A stretch of DNA of 64,000 nucleotides from Variovorax fucosicus. Lineage in GTDB: Bacteria; Pseudomonadota; Gammaproteobacteria; Burkholderiales; Burkholderiaceae_C. Of the stretch, positions 17,978-26,433 are shown piece after piece (positions within the stretch are counted from its first letter, which is position 1; each line of letters begins with the position of its first letter). The position numbers were made by a program, and so were the translations under genes. The stretch lies in assembly GCF_030316825.1 (NCBI RefSeq), contig NZ_JASZYU010000001.1, positions 1,860,001 through 1,924,000 on the forward strand. Reading direction: 5' to 3'. Below the pieces are notes generated by a model. The model had not been told where the DNA came from. It ran no database searches and saw only the letters and a list, made by a program, of their open reading frames with translations.

Positions 17978-19282
17978 ATGAAAGTGATCGTTCTCGGCGC
18001 CGGCATCATCGGCATCAGCACCGCCTGGCACCTGCTCGGGCGCGGGCACAGCGTGACCGTGGTCGACCGCCAGGCCGACGCGGCAATGGAAACCAGCTTC
18101 GCCAACGCGGGGCAGATCTCGGTGAGCTACTGCGAACCGTGGGCGCACAAGGGCGCGCCGGCCAAGCTGTTGAAGTGGATGTTCCACAACGACGCGCCGC
18201 TGCTGTTCCGCCCGCGCTTCGACTGGCAGCAATGGCGCTGGGGCCTGAAGTTCCTGGCGCAGTGCAACGACGCGGCCTTTGCCCGCAATGTCGAGCAGAT
18301 CATCGCGCTCGGCGCGTACAGCCATGCCGCGCTCAATGACGTCGTGCTGTCCACCGGCATCGAGTTCGACCGGCTCGAGCGCGGCATTGCCCACTACTTC
18401 ACCGACGCCAAATCGCTGGACGGCGCAGCGCAGGCGGCGGCGCTGATGCAGCGCTACGGCGTCGAGCGCCGCGTGGTGGGCCGCGACGAGCTGCTTGCCA
18501 TCGAGCCGGCGCTGCGAAGCTTCGGCGACCGCATCGTCGGCGGCACCTACACGGCAAGCGACGAGTCGGGCGATGCGCGGCTCTTCACGCAGGCGCTCGC
18601 ACGGCGCTGCGCGGCCCGCGGCGCTCGCATGCTGTTCGGCCGTTCGGTGCAGCGCCTCAACCTCGCCGGCGGCGCGGTCGAATCGGTGGACATCGGCGGT
18701 GGCTCGGCGCGCGATTCGGCGCAGAACGACCTGACGCTGCGCGCCGACGCGGTGGTGGTGGCCTGCGGCGCGTACAGCGCACCGCTGCTGCGCACGGTGG
18801 GCGTCGATCTGCCGATCTACCCCGGCAAGGGCTACAGCGCCACCTTCGCGCTGCGCCGGCCCGAGGGCGCGCCCTGGGTCAGCACCATCGACGACACGGT
18901 GAAATGCGCCATGACGCGCCTGGGCGACCGCCTGCGGGTGGCCGGCACGGTCGAACTCAACGGCTACGACCATGCGCTCGATACGGCACTGGCGCGCCGG
19001 CGCTGCCGCATGCTGGCCGAGCGCATCGAAACCGTGCTGCCCGGCGTGTGCGACACGCGCAGCGAAGACGAAGGCGGCCAGCCGAATTTCTGGACCGGCC
19101 TGCGCCCCGCCACCCCGACCAACATCCCGTACATCGGCCACACGCGCGTCGGCAAGCTATGGGTCAACGCCGGCCACGGCACGCTCGGCTGGACGCACGG
19201 CGCGGGCTCGGGCAAGGCGATGGCCGAGCTGATCAGCGGCAACGTCGCTCCGATCGAGGGCTTCGACTGCCGCGGCGGCTAG
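17978..19282 (+). CDS. dadA: D-amino acid dehydrogenase
   Basis: This 434-residue FAD enzyme oxidises D-amino acids to 2-oxo acids and feeds electrons to the respiratory chain. The FAD fold is at the very N-terminus (VLGAGIIGISTAWHL), followed by the DadA hallmark SFANAGQISVSYCEPWA and a C-terminal block GLRPATPTNIPYIG ending in GHGTLGWTHGAGSGK. An in-frame extension upstream overlaps the divergent phoD signal and is ignored. No alanine racemase gene is adjacent. The stop overlaps the convergent LysR stop. Confidence 0.92.
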   Translation: MKVIVLGAGIIGISTAWHLLGRGHSVTVVDRQADAAMETSFANAGQISVSYCEPWAHKGAPAKLLKWMFHNDAPLLFRPRFDWQQWRWGLKFLAQCNDAAFARNVEQIIALGAYSHAALNDVVLSTGIEFDRLERGIAHYFTDAKSLDGAAQAAALMQRYGVERRVVGRDELLAIEPALRSFGDRIVGGTYTASDESGDARLFTQALARRCAARGARMLFGRSVQRLNLAGGAVESVDIGGGSARDSAQNDLTLRADAVVVACGAYSAPLLRTVGVDLPIYPGKGYSATFALRRPEGAPWVSTIDDTVKCAMTRLGDRLRVAGTVELNGYDHALDTALARRRCRMLAERIETVLPGVCDTRSEDEGGQPNFWTGLRPATPTNIPYIGHTRVGKLWVNAGHGTLGWTHGAGSGKAMAELISGNVAPIEGFDCRGG

Positions 19283-20154
19283 CCTTTCAGCACGAGAGAT
19301 CCCTCCGGATATTGCTCGCACATGAAATCGACAAACGCCCGAACCTTCGGCGCAGGAAGTCGCCTTGATGTATGCAGGACCCAGAGCTCGGCCTCCACGC
19401 CCGAAACCATGCCCCACTGAATCAGCTCTCCGCGCGTCAGTTGGTTCCACGCAATGGACTGCGGTATCAGGGCGGCGCCGGCGCCGGCGATCGCAGCGTC
19501 GCGAATCATCAGGAACGAGGAAAGCCTGAGCCTCGGGATCGGCTCCAGGACAAGGCGTCCGTCGTCGAGCGTCCAATTCCCGGCTTGAAAGCTTGTTGAA
19601 ACGATGCCGGGAACGGGGCTGACCTTGCCTGGCGTTGGCACGGGCACAGAGGGCGCCGCCACGACCACCAAACGGTCCTTGGCGAAGCACCGGCCCACGA
19701 GGCTACTGTCCGGGCTCGGATTGATCCGGATCGCGGCGTCGAACTGCTCCTCGACGAGGTCCACCAGGCGATCGTCCGCCACCACCTCGCACGTGACGTC
19801 GGGGTAAGCCGCGCAGAACTCGGCGCAGATGCGACCCATCGCCAACTGGGAGAACAGCACCGGGGAAGCGACACGCAAGCGTCCGCGCGGTACTGACAAG
19901 CCCTCACGCGCGGAAGTCATGGCGTCGGCCACCTCGTGCATCGGCCCTTCGGTGCGATCCATCAGCATCTGGCCGGCTTCCGTGAGCTTGAGCCCGCGGG
20001 CGCTGCGCTCGATGAGCCGCACGCCGAGTTGCTCTTCCAGCTCCGCGATGCGCCGGGACAGGGTCGCCTTCGATCTCCCGCTCGCGCGGCTTGCCTTTCC
20101 GAGGCCGCCATTCGTTGCGACGAGCGCGAAGTCGGTCAATGCGTTCAGGTCCAT
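19279..20154 (-). CDS. LysR family regulator of the adjacent reductase genes
   Basis: This 291-residue LysR protein has its HTH in residues 3-62 (ALTDFALVATNGGLGKASRASGRSKATLSRRI), with a somewhat unusual GLGKASRA in place of the usual SFTAAA. It is divergent from an alcohol dehydrogenase-like gene with about 100 bp between them; this arrangement usually means regulation of that gene and of itself. Tandem CATCTTCG octamers (20183-20198) lie in the gap. Confidence 0.9.
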   Translation of the reverse strand: MDLNALTDFALVATNGGLGKASRASGRSKATLSRRIAELEEQLGVRLIERSARGLKLTEAGQMLMDRTEGPMHEVADAMTSAREGLSVPRGRLRVASPVLFSQLAMGRICAEFCAAYPDVTCEVVADDRLVDLVEEQFDAAIRINPSPDSSLVGRCFAKDRLVVVAAPSVPVPTPGKVSPVPGIVSTSFQAGNWTLDDGRLVLEPIPRLRLSSFLMIRDAAIAGAGAALIPQSIAWNQLTRGELIQWGMVSGVEAELWVLHTSRRLPAPKVRAFVDFMCEQYPEGSLVLKG

Positions 20155-20257
20155 GTGTTCCGAATTTGAAACGAGGTGTCTTCATCTTCGCATCTTCGTT
20201 TTATCGATGCAACGGCCTATCTTCTCCTCATTGCAACTTGGACATGAGGAAATTGAA

Positions 20258-21193
20258 ATGACCACCACTCAACGTGCTGTCCTGATCCGGGCCTATGGCG
20301 GCGTTGCCGCCGCGGAGCTTGCCGAGATCGCGAGGCCCTCAGCCGGACGGGGCCAGGTTCTGGTCCGCGTTCGGGCGGCCGGCGTGAACGGCATCGATTG
20401 GAAAGTTCGTGAAGGCTTCGTCCAGCAGGCTTTCCCGCTTCAACTGCCCGCCGTGCTGGGCATCGAACTCGCGGGTGTCGTCGAGGCGGTCGGGCCCGAG
20501 AGCTCGCGCTTTCGTGTGGGCGATCGTGTCATGGGGCCGCTCGGCGGGCTGGGTGCCTATGCCGACTTCGTGACCGTCGACGAGGCGAAGCTGGTGCGCA
20601 CGCCGCAAGGCCTGGACGACGTGCACGCGGCCGGCGTGCCTGTAGCGGCCGTGGCCGCCTGGCACAGCTTGCACCACGCGGGTCCGATCGCCGCAGGTCA
20701 GCGAATCCTGATTCACGGCGCAGCGGGAGGGCTGGGCGGCTATGCCGTGCAGTACGCCAAGCGGGCAGGCGCCGAAGTCTTCGCAACGGCGTCGACCGCG
20801 CACGTCGAATACGTGCGCAGCCTGGGCGCAGACCACGTCATCGACTACCGGACCGAACGCTTCGAATCGGTCGCGCGGGACATCGATCTGGTGCTCGACT
20901 ACGTCGGCGGCGAAGTGCTCGATCGCTCGTGGCAGGTGCTGACGAAGGATGGCGCGATCGTCGGCACGTCCTCGGCCGACATCCTTGCACGCACGCCCCC
21001 CGGCCGCCGCGGACTGTGGTTCGTGAACAAGCCGGACACAGCCCTTCTGGAACGGCTGGCGGCGGAGATCGCCCAAGGCACGCTGATCTCGAAGCTCGGC
21101 GAAGTCGTGGGCTTCGACGATATCCCCGCGGCCATCGAACGCAATCGCACCGGCCCTCGCATCGGCAAGGTCGTCGCGGACTTTTCGCGCTGA
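20258..21193 (+). CDS. NADP-dependent zinc-free alcohol dehydrogenase / quinone reductase-like
   Basis: This 311-residue medium-chain reductase has the GroES-like N-terminal part (VRVRAAGVNGIDWKVREG) and a Rossmann part with HGAAGGLGGYAVQYAK. The zinc-ligand cysteines are absent, placing it with the NADPH:quinone reductase/enoyl reductase branch. GAGG precedes the ATG at 20258. It is followed by an NmrA-like gene with 57 bp between, likely one operon under the divergent LysR. The true electron acceptor is unknown. Confidence 0.88.
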   Translation: MTTTQRAVLIRAYGGVAAAELAEIARPSAGRGQVLVRVRAAGVNGIDWKVREGFVQQAFPLQLPAVLGIELAGVVEAVGPESSRFRVGDRVMGPLGGLGAYADFVTVDEAKLVRTPQGLDDVHAAGVPVAAVAAWHSLHHAGPIAAGQRILIHGAAGGLGGYAVQYAKRAGAEVFATASTAHVEYVRSLGADHVIDYRTERFESVARDIDLVLDYVGGEVLDRSWQVLTKDGAIVGTSSADILARTPPGRRGLWFVNKPDTALLERLAAEIAQGTLISKLGEVVGFDDIPAAIERNRTGPRIGKVVADFSR

Positions 21194-21250
21194 TCGACCC
21201 CCTCCCCCTTACCCACCTAACCCGTTTCCCCTCAACCCCTGGAGATTTTC

Positions 21251-22120
21251 ATGAGCATTCTCGTCACAGGTGCCACCGGCACCATCGGTTCCCTCGTCGT
21301 CCAAGGCCTGGCCACTGCCGGCGCGCAAGTCAGCGCGTTCGTTCGCACACCCGGAAAGCAAAGCTTTCCGGCCGGCGTCAAGGAGGTCGTTGGCGACCTC
21401 ACCGACGTGCCTTCATTGCGCGCGGCGCTCTCGTCCGTGCGCACGCTGTTTCTGCTGAACGCCGTCACGCCCGACGAGGTGACGCAAGCCCTCGTCGCGC
21501 TGAACCTGGCGCGCGAGGCTGGCATCGAGCGCGTCGTCTACCTGTCGGTCATTCATGCGGACAAGTTCACCAATGTGCCGCACTTCACCGGCAAGCACAC
21601 GGTCGAGCGAATGATCGAGAGCCTCGACATTCCGGCGACCATCCTTCGGCCGGCCTACTTCATGCAGAACGAGCGCATGGTCCAGCAGGTGATCCAGGGC
21701 TACGGCGTCTACCCGATGCCGATCGGCTCGGCGGGCGTCGCGATGATCGATGCGCGAGACATCGCGGACGCCGCCGTCGCCGAACTGCTGCGCCGCGATC
21801 GCGCGCCTGCACCGTCACCACGCGTGACGCTGGAGCTGGTCGGGCCCGAGCTGTTGACCGGAGAGTCGGTGGCCAAGATCTGGAGTGCGGCGCTCGGTCG
21901 CGAAGTGACCTACGGCGGGGATGACGTGGCGGCGTTCGAAGGACAGATGGCTGCGATGGGGCCATCCTGGCTTGCCTACGACATGCGCCTGATGATGGCC
22001 GGGATCCAGAAGTTCGGCATGCACGGTGCGGACGGCGCAGCGGATCACCTGCAGGCCACCCTTGGCCGTCCTCTGCGCAAGTACGCCGACTTCGTCAGGG
22101 AGGCCATTGCCGCGTCGTAG
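21251..22120 (+). CDS. NmrA/SDR-a5-like NAD(P)-binding protein
   Basis: This 289-residue atypical short-chain reductase has GATGTIG at residues 7-13 and the NmrA-like pattern (YLSVIHADKF, ILRPAYFMQN) rather than the classical YxxxK triad. It may be an NADPH-dependent quinone reductase or a redox sensor. GGAG lies 6 bases before the ATG. It is co-oriented with the quinone-reductase gene in front of it, suggesting a shared role in handling reactive electrophiles. Confidence 0.85.
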   Translation: MSILVTGATGTIGSLVVQGLATAGAQVSAFVRTPGKQSFPAGVKEVVGDLTDVPSLRAALSSVRTLFLLNAVTPDEVTQALVALNLAREAGIERVVYLSVIHADKFTNVPHFTGKHTVERMIESLDIPATILRPAYFMQNERMVQQVIQGYGVYPMPIGSAGVAMIDARDIADAAVAELLRRDRAPAPSPRVTLELVGPELLTGESVAKIWSAALGREVTYGGDDVAAFEGQMAAMGPSWLAYDMRLMMAGIQKFGMHGADGAADHLQATLGRPLRKYADFVREAIAAS

Positions 22121-22166
22121 AAGGCACGGGCGGGCAACGCGATCTCCGGAACAACGTGGCGAGGCC

Positions 22167-23750
22167 CTAAAGCAGTTCTTCGCCCACGATCGGCAGCAGC
22201 AGCCAGTTCTTGAAGCGCAGCCACAGGAACTGGCCGGGCTGATCCTCATGCACCACGTCGCCGCCCTGGTCGTCGTACTCGAGCCATTGCACGCGCTTGC
22301 CATCGGGGCCCATGCGCAGCCGGTAGCCGAGGTTCAAACGGTTGCCGGTCACCAGCTGCACATAGTCGTGCACGAGCTCGGGGCTGTCGACCACCAGCCC
22401 CAGTTCGGTGTTGACGGCCGCCGAACGGTGGTCGAGGTTCATCGAGCCGATGAAGATGCGCCGCGCATCGACCACCGCGAGCTTGGCATGCAGCCGGCTG
22501 ATCGACTTGCCGAAATCGCCGAAGCGGCCCGAGCGGCCGGTCGACTCGGGTGCGATCTCGGAAACGGCGACACCGATCTTCAGCATGTCGGCGCGGTAGC
22601 GCTCGTAGCCCGCATAGGCCAGCGGCTCGTCGGTCGCGCCCAGCGAGTTGGTGACGACCGCGACGCGAACGCCCTGGTCGATGGCCGTCTTCATCATCTC
22701 GAGGCCGCGTGCGCCCGGAATGAAATACGGCGACGCAATTTGCACGTCCTTGCGCGCCGAGCCGATGACGCCCAGCGCGCCTTCCGTCACGCTGCCGCGA
22801 AAGGCCTCTGCCGGCGGGCGCGTGATCTTGGCCGGGTCGTCGGCAAAGAGCTCGGCGTGGGCCCAGCGGAAGTCGAGCTGCCCCGTCGCCAGCTGCTGCC
22901 CGACCGGCGGGCGGTCGAGCACGTCGCGCGCACGTATCGGCACGTCGGGCGCGGCCGTGCTCACCAGTTCGTCGAAGCGGCGTTGCGCCGCGTCGGGCCG
23001 CAGCCGCAGCGGCAGCGGCAGCGGCGCGACGCTGTCGATGGGCCACACCTGCCCGCTGTTCCAGTAGCGGTCGAAGGCGTCGGACATTCGGCGCACGATC
23101 GGCCCGCACGAGAGCACGTCCATGTCGATGAAGTTGGCCGCGGTGCTGCGCATGAAGTATTCGTTGGCGATGTTGCGCCCGCCCGAAACCGCAAAGCTGT
23201 TGTCGGCCACCAGCAGCTTGTTGTGCATGCGGTGGTTGATGCGGCCGAACTCGTGCAGCGACAACGCCAGCCGCGCGGTGAGCGAGGCCGCGCGCGACGG
23301 CAGCGGGTTGAACAGCCGCACCTCCACGTTCGGGTAGGCCGAGAGCGTGCTGAACAGCTCGTCTTCGCCGCCGGTGTAGAGATCGTCGACGAGTAGCCGC
23401 ACCCGCACGCCGCGCGCGGCGGCGTCGCGCAGCTCGCGCAGGAACAGCAGCCCGACATCGTCGTTCTGGATCAGGTAGTACTGGACGTCGAGCGTTTTTT
23501 CGGCGTTGCGCGCGAGGGAAATGCGGGCGTCGAAGGCGAACGCCGCCTCGGGCAGCAGCCGGAAGCCCGAGAAAGCCGCCGGATGGGCCGCCGCATCGGC
23601 CGCCACGAGGCGCGCGAGCGAGGTGGTGGCGACATCGGACATCGCATGCGTCGGCACGCCCGGCACCGGCGGCGGCAGGCTGGCGCAGGCGCCGAGCAGC
23701 AAGGCCGCGCCAATCGCCAGCAGGGAACGGAGGGAGTCCGGTGCACGCAT
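22167..23750 (-). CDS. Phospholipase D family lipoprotein (cardiolipin synthase-like)
   Basis: This 527-residue protein has a lipoprotein signal (LLLGAC, Cys22) and two HKD motifs: H176-x-K178-x4-D183 (HNKLLVAD) and H421-x-K423-x4-D428 (HAKLAVVD), each followed by the usual G/S-rich N block. It therefore belongs to the phosphatidyltransferase/phospholipase group such as ClsC/YmdC, but with a lipid anchor it acts from the membrane on the periplasmic side. The ATG at 23750 was chosen for the lipobox. It is divergent from the SpmAB-type gene. Confidence 0.9.
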   Translation of the reverse strand: MRAPDSLRSLLAIGAALLLGACASLPPPVPGVPTHAMSDVATTSLARLVAADAAAHPAAFSGFRLLPEAAFAFDARISLARNAEKTLDVQYYLIQNDDVGLLFLRELRDAAARGVRVRLLVDDLYTGGEDELFSTLSAYPNVEVRLFNPLPSRAASLTARLALSLHEFGRINHRMHNKLLVADNSFAVSGGRNIANEYFMRSTAANFIDMDVLSCGPIVRRMSDAFDRYWNSGQVWPIDSVAPLPLPLRLRPDAAQRRFDELVSTAAPDVPIRARDVLDRPPVGQQLATGQLDFRWAHAELFADDPAKITRPPAEAFRGSVTEGALGVIGSARKDVQIASPYFIPGARGLEMMKTAIDQGVRVAVVTNSLGATDEPLAYAGYERYRADMLKIGVAVSEIAPESTGRSGRFGDFGKSISRLHAKLAVVDARRIFIGSMNLDHRSAAVNTELGLVVDSPELVHDYVQLVTGNRLNLGYRLRMGPDGKRVQWLEYDDQGGDVVHEDQPGQFLWLRFKNWLLLPIVGEELL

Positions 23751-23834
23751 GGCCCGCACTGTAAGACCGGCGGCAGGGCCTGACCAGACAACCGGCACCT
23801 ATGATCGCCCGGCACTTGCAACAAGGGACAACGC

Positions 23835-25064
23835 ATGCTCAACGGACTGTGGCTCGGCTTCTTCCTCGTCGCCGCGGTGGCCGCACTCGGGCGCTGGCTG
23901 GTCGGCGGCGACGCGGCCGTGTTCGCGGCGGTGGTGGAAAGCCTGTTCGCGATGGCGCGGCTGGCGGTCGAGGTGATGGTGCTGCTGTTCGGCACGCTGA
24001 CGCTGTGGCTCGGCCTGCTGCGCATCGCCGAGGCGGCCGGGCTGGTCGCCTGGCTGGCGCGCCTGCTCGGGCCGCTGTTCCGGCGGCTCATGCCCGAGGT
24101 GCCGGCTGGGCATCCTGCCCTCGGCCTCATCACGATGAACTTCGCGGCCAACGCGCTGGGCCTGGACAACGCCGCCACGCCGATCGGGCTGAAGGCGATG
24201 CGCGAACTGCAGACTCTGAACCCGAGCCCCGCCAGCGCGACCAACGCGCAGATCCTGTTTCTGGTGCTGAACGCCTCGTCGCTCACGCTGCTGCCCGTGA
24301 CCATCTTCATGTACCGCGCACAGCAGGGCGCGGCCGACCCGACGCTGGTGTTCCTGCCGATCCTGCTGGCCACCAGCGCGTCGACGCTGGTCGGCCTGCT
24401 CTCCGTGGCCGTGATGCAGCGGCTGCGCCTGTGGGATCCGGTGGTGCTGGCCTACCTGCTGCCGGGTGCGCTGGTGCTGGGCGGCTTCATGGCACTGCTC
24501 GGAACGCTGTCGGCCGCGGCGCTGGCCTCGCTCTCGTCGCTGCTCGGCAACCTGGCGCTGTTCGGCATCGTGATCGTGTTCCTGCTGGTCGGGGCGCTGC
24601 GCCGCGTGAAGGTGTACGAGAGCTTCATCGAAGGTGCCAAGGAAGGCTTCGACGTGGCGAAGAACCTGCTGCCCTACTTGGTCGCGATGCTCTGCGCCAT
24701 CGGCGTGCTGCGCGCGTCGGGTGCGCTCGACTTCGCGCTCGGCGGCATCCGATGGCTCGTTGCGCAATCAGGCTGGGACGCACGCTTTGTCGACGCACTG
24801 CCGACCGCGCTGGTCAAGCCGTTCTCGGGCAGCGCGGCGCGCGCGATGCTGATCGAGACGATGCAGAGCCAGGGCGTCGACAGCTTCCCCGCGCTCGCCG
24901 CCGCGGTCATCCAGGGCAGCACCGAGACCACCTTCTATGTGCTGGCCGTGTACTTCGGCGCGGTCGGCATCCAGCGCGCGCGGCACGCGGTCGGGTGTGC
25001 GCTGGCTGCGGAGTTCGCCGGCGTGGTGGCTGCCATCGCCGTCTGCTACTGGTTCTTCGGTTGA
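23835..25064 (+). CDS. SpmA-SpmB type fused nucleoside-recognition membrane protein
   Basis: This 409-residue polytopic protein consists of two halves that are separate proteins in Bacillus (SpmA and SpmB, core dehydration during sporulation). The first half carries NFAANALGLDNAATPIG, the second FIEGAKEGF and IQGSTETTFYVLAVYFG, both signature blocks of Gate/nucleoside-recognition domains. In Gram-negative non-spore formers this fused form is of unknown role, probably transport. ACAA-rich leader, ATG at 23835. Confidence 0.87.
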   Translation: MLNGLWLGFFLVAAVAALGRWLVGGDAAVFAAVVESLFAMARLAVEVMVLLFGTLTLWLGLLRIAEAAGLVAWLARLLGPLFRRLMPEVPAGHPALGLITMNFAANALGLDNAATPIGLKAMRELQTLNPSPASATNAQILFLVLNASSLTLLPVTIFMYRAQQGAADPTLVFLPILLATSASTLVGLLSVAVMQRLRLWDPVVLAYLLPGALVLGGFMALLGTLSAAALASLSSLLGNLALFGIVIVFLLVGALRRVKVYESFIEGAKEGFDVAKNLLPYLVAMLCAIGVLRASGALDFALGGIRWLVAQSGWDARFVDALPTALVKPFSGSAARAMLIETMQSQGVDSFPALAAAVIQGSTETTFYVLAVYFGAVGIQRARHAVGCALAAEFAGVVAAIAVCYWFFG

Positions 25065-25366
25065 CGGCGAAGCGGCGCCGGCAAGAATCACTGCGGTCAT
25101 GAAGACGCCGCTGGCCGCCACGCTCAGCCAGTGCGCGATCTCCGTGGCACGGCTCCAGGGCCGATAGCGCTCCTCGACCGCCTGCGCAAAAAAGCCGGCG
25201 ACCGGGTCGGAAGGGAGTGTGCGAGGGTGGAGAAGCATGGCGCGGCCTGATGCATTCATCGTAGGCGCGCAGAGCCCTTGCTTCGATGAAAACGCACAGG
25301 CGCATTGATGCGGCAATCACATCAATGGAACCCGCACGACAGCGCCGCCAAGGCCGATCGGCCAGA
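25065..25366. other. Gene-poor gap with a short antisense frame
   Basis: About 300 bases between the SpmAB-type gene and the flavin reductase gene. On the minus strand a frame begins at 25240 and reads MLLHPRTLPSDPVAGFFAQ, then a hydrophobic stretch (HWLSVAASGVFMTAVILAG), but it continues far into the antisense of the SpmAB gene before stopping at 24768. The protein-like start and GC-typical codons suggest either a small membrane protein whose stop was lost or chance. No RNA gene or strong hairpin is seen. Confidence 0.3.
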
Positions 25367-25906
25367 ATGCAAGCCTGCCCTTCTCCCCCATTCTTCGTGA
25401 CCGTCCCCGCCCAGGCGCAAGCGCCCTCTTTCTCGACCGACGAATTCCGCGACGCGCTTGGCATGTTCGCCACCGGCGTCACGATCGTCACCGCGCGCGC
25501 GGCCGACGGCTCGCTGGTCGGGCTGACGGCCAACTCCTTCAACTCGGTCTCGCTCACGCCGCCACTGGTGTTGTGGAGCCTGGCGCGCAGTTCGGGCTCG
25601 ATGCCGGCGCTGGGTGCCGGCTCGCACTACGCGATCAACATCCTGGCGGCGAACCAGAAAGAGCTGGCCGAGCGCTTCGCGCAGAAGCTGCTGAACCGCT
25701 GGACCGATGTGGACTTCGCCGAGGGGCTCGGCGGTGCGCCGCTGCTGGCCGGTGCCGCAGCGAGCTTCGAGTGCTTCAACCGCAGCCGCTATGACGAAGG
25801 CGACCACGTGATCTTCGTCGGCGAAGTGGAGCGCTGCAGCTGGCGCGAAGGCGCATCACCCCTGCTGTACCACGGCGGGCGGTTCTACACCGAGCACCCG
25901 CTCTGA
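25367..25906 (+). CDS. Flavin reductase family protein
   Basis: This protein of about 179 residues has the flavin reductase-like FMN-binding split barrel. Visible family blocks are FRDALGMFATGVTIVTA, GLTANSFNSVSLTPPLVLWSL, YAINILAANQ and the C-terminal PLLYHGGRF. It reduces FMN or FAD with NAD(P)H, usually to supply a monooxygenase partner, but no such partner lies next to it. The start is uncertain: ATG 25367 or GTG 25397; the upstream part (residues 1-20) is not conserved-looking. The 3' end overlaps the convergent hxlR-type gene by 51 bp. Confidence 0.87.
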   Translation: MQACPSPPFFVTVPAQAQAPSFSTDEFRDALGMFATGVTIVTARAADGSLVGLTANSFNSVSLTPPLVLWSLARSSGSMPALGAGSHYAINILAANQKELAERFAQKLLNRWTDVDFAEGLGGAPLLAGAAASFECFNRSRYDEGDHVIFVGEVERCSWREGASPLLYHGGRFYTEHPL

Positions 25907-26344
25907 GGCTGCGCCATCGCGCGGGCGTTCCCGCGTACGGCGTTCGTCGAGGATGCGGTGGAGGTTGCCCTCGATCCAGTCGGCCAGGCCCTCGACCTGG
26001 CGCGCCACTTCGACACCCATCGGCGTCAGGCTGTACTCGACGTGGGGCGGCACCACCGGATAGGACTTGCGCAGCACGAAGCCGTCGCTCTCCAGCCACT
26101 GAAGGGTCTGCGCCAGCATCTTCTCGCTGACGCCGCCGACCTTCCGACGCAGGTCGCTGAAGCGATGCATGCCCGAGAGCAGCGCCACCAGCACCAGCAC
26201 GCCCCAGCGGCTGGTGACGTGCTGGAGCACTGCGCGGGAAGGGCAGTCGACGGAGAACAATGCGCCGCGCTGCAACTGCAGCGCCAGCGGGCCGTTGCCT
26301 GCGGCGCCGGGGCCAGTGGCGGGAGCCTTGGGGGCGGATGGCAT
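25856..26344 (-). CDS. qorR: HxlR family regulator, QorR-like
   Basis: This 162-residue winged-helix regulator has the conserved redox-type cysteine (DCPSR near residue 34), the HxlR core RWGVLVLVALLSGMHRFSDLRR and SEKMLAQTLQWLESDGFV. It is divergent from a qorB gene, the arrangement known from E. coli ytfH-ytfG. In this family cysteine oxidation or alkylation by quinones and aldehydes releases repression. A repeated GTACTTAC site overlaps its leader. The last 17 codons overlap the flavin reductase gene on the other strand. Confidence 0.88.
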   Translation of the reverse strand: MPSAPKAPATGPGAAGNGPLALQLQRGALFSVDCPSRAVLQHVTSRWGVLVLVALLSGMHRFSDLRRKVGGVSEKMLAQTLQWLESDGFVLRKSYPVVPPHVEYSLTPMGVEVARQVEGLADWIEGNLHRILDERRTRERPRDGAASERVLGVEPPAVVQQG

Positions 26345-26346
26345 GG

Positions 26347-26372
26347 GTACTTACCTTTATGTACGTACTTAC
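26347..26372. promoter_or_regulatory. Direct repeat GTACTTAC, likely QorR operator
   Basis: GTACTTAC occurs at 26347-26354 and 26365-26372, start to start 18 bp, with the palindrome GTACGTAC (26361-26368) inside. The block begins 3 bp upstream of the qorR start codon and about 60 bp before qorB, so one bound regulator could control both genes. HxlR sites of this TAC-type are known; assignment here is by position. Confidence 0.6.
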
Positions 26373-26433
26373 AAAAAGTTTGTGCTGCCGGTATTCTGCC
26401 GATTCCCTTCCATTCCGCCTAAGGATTTCTCTC

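Noticed and set aside
22026..23396. Plus-strand frame opposite the phospholipase D gene
   Set aside because: Antisense composition; HKD motifs lie on the minus strand.
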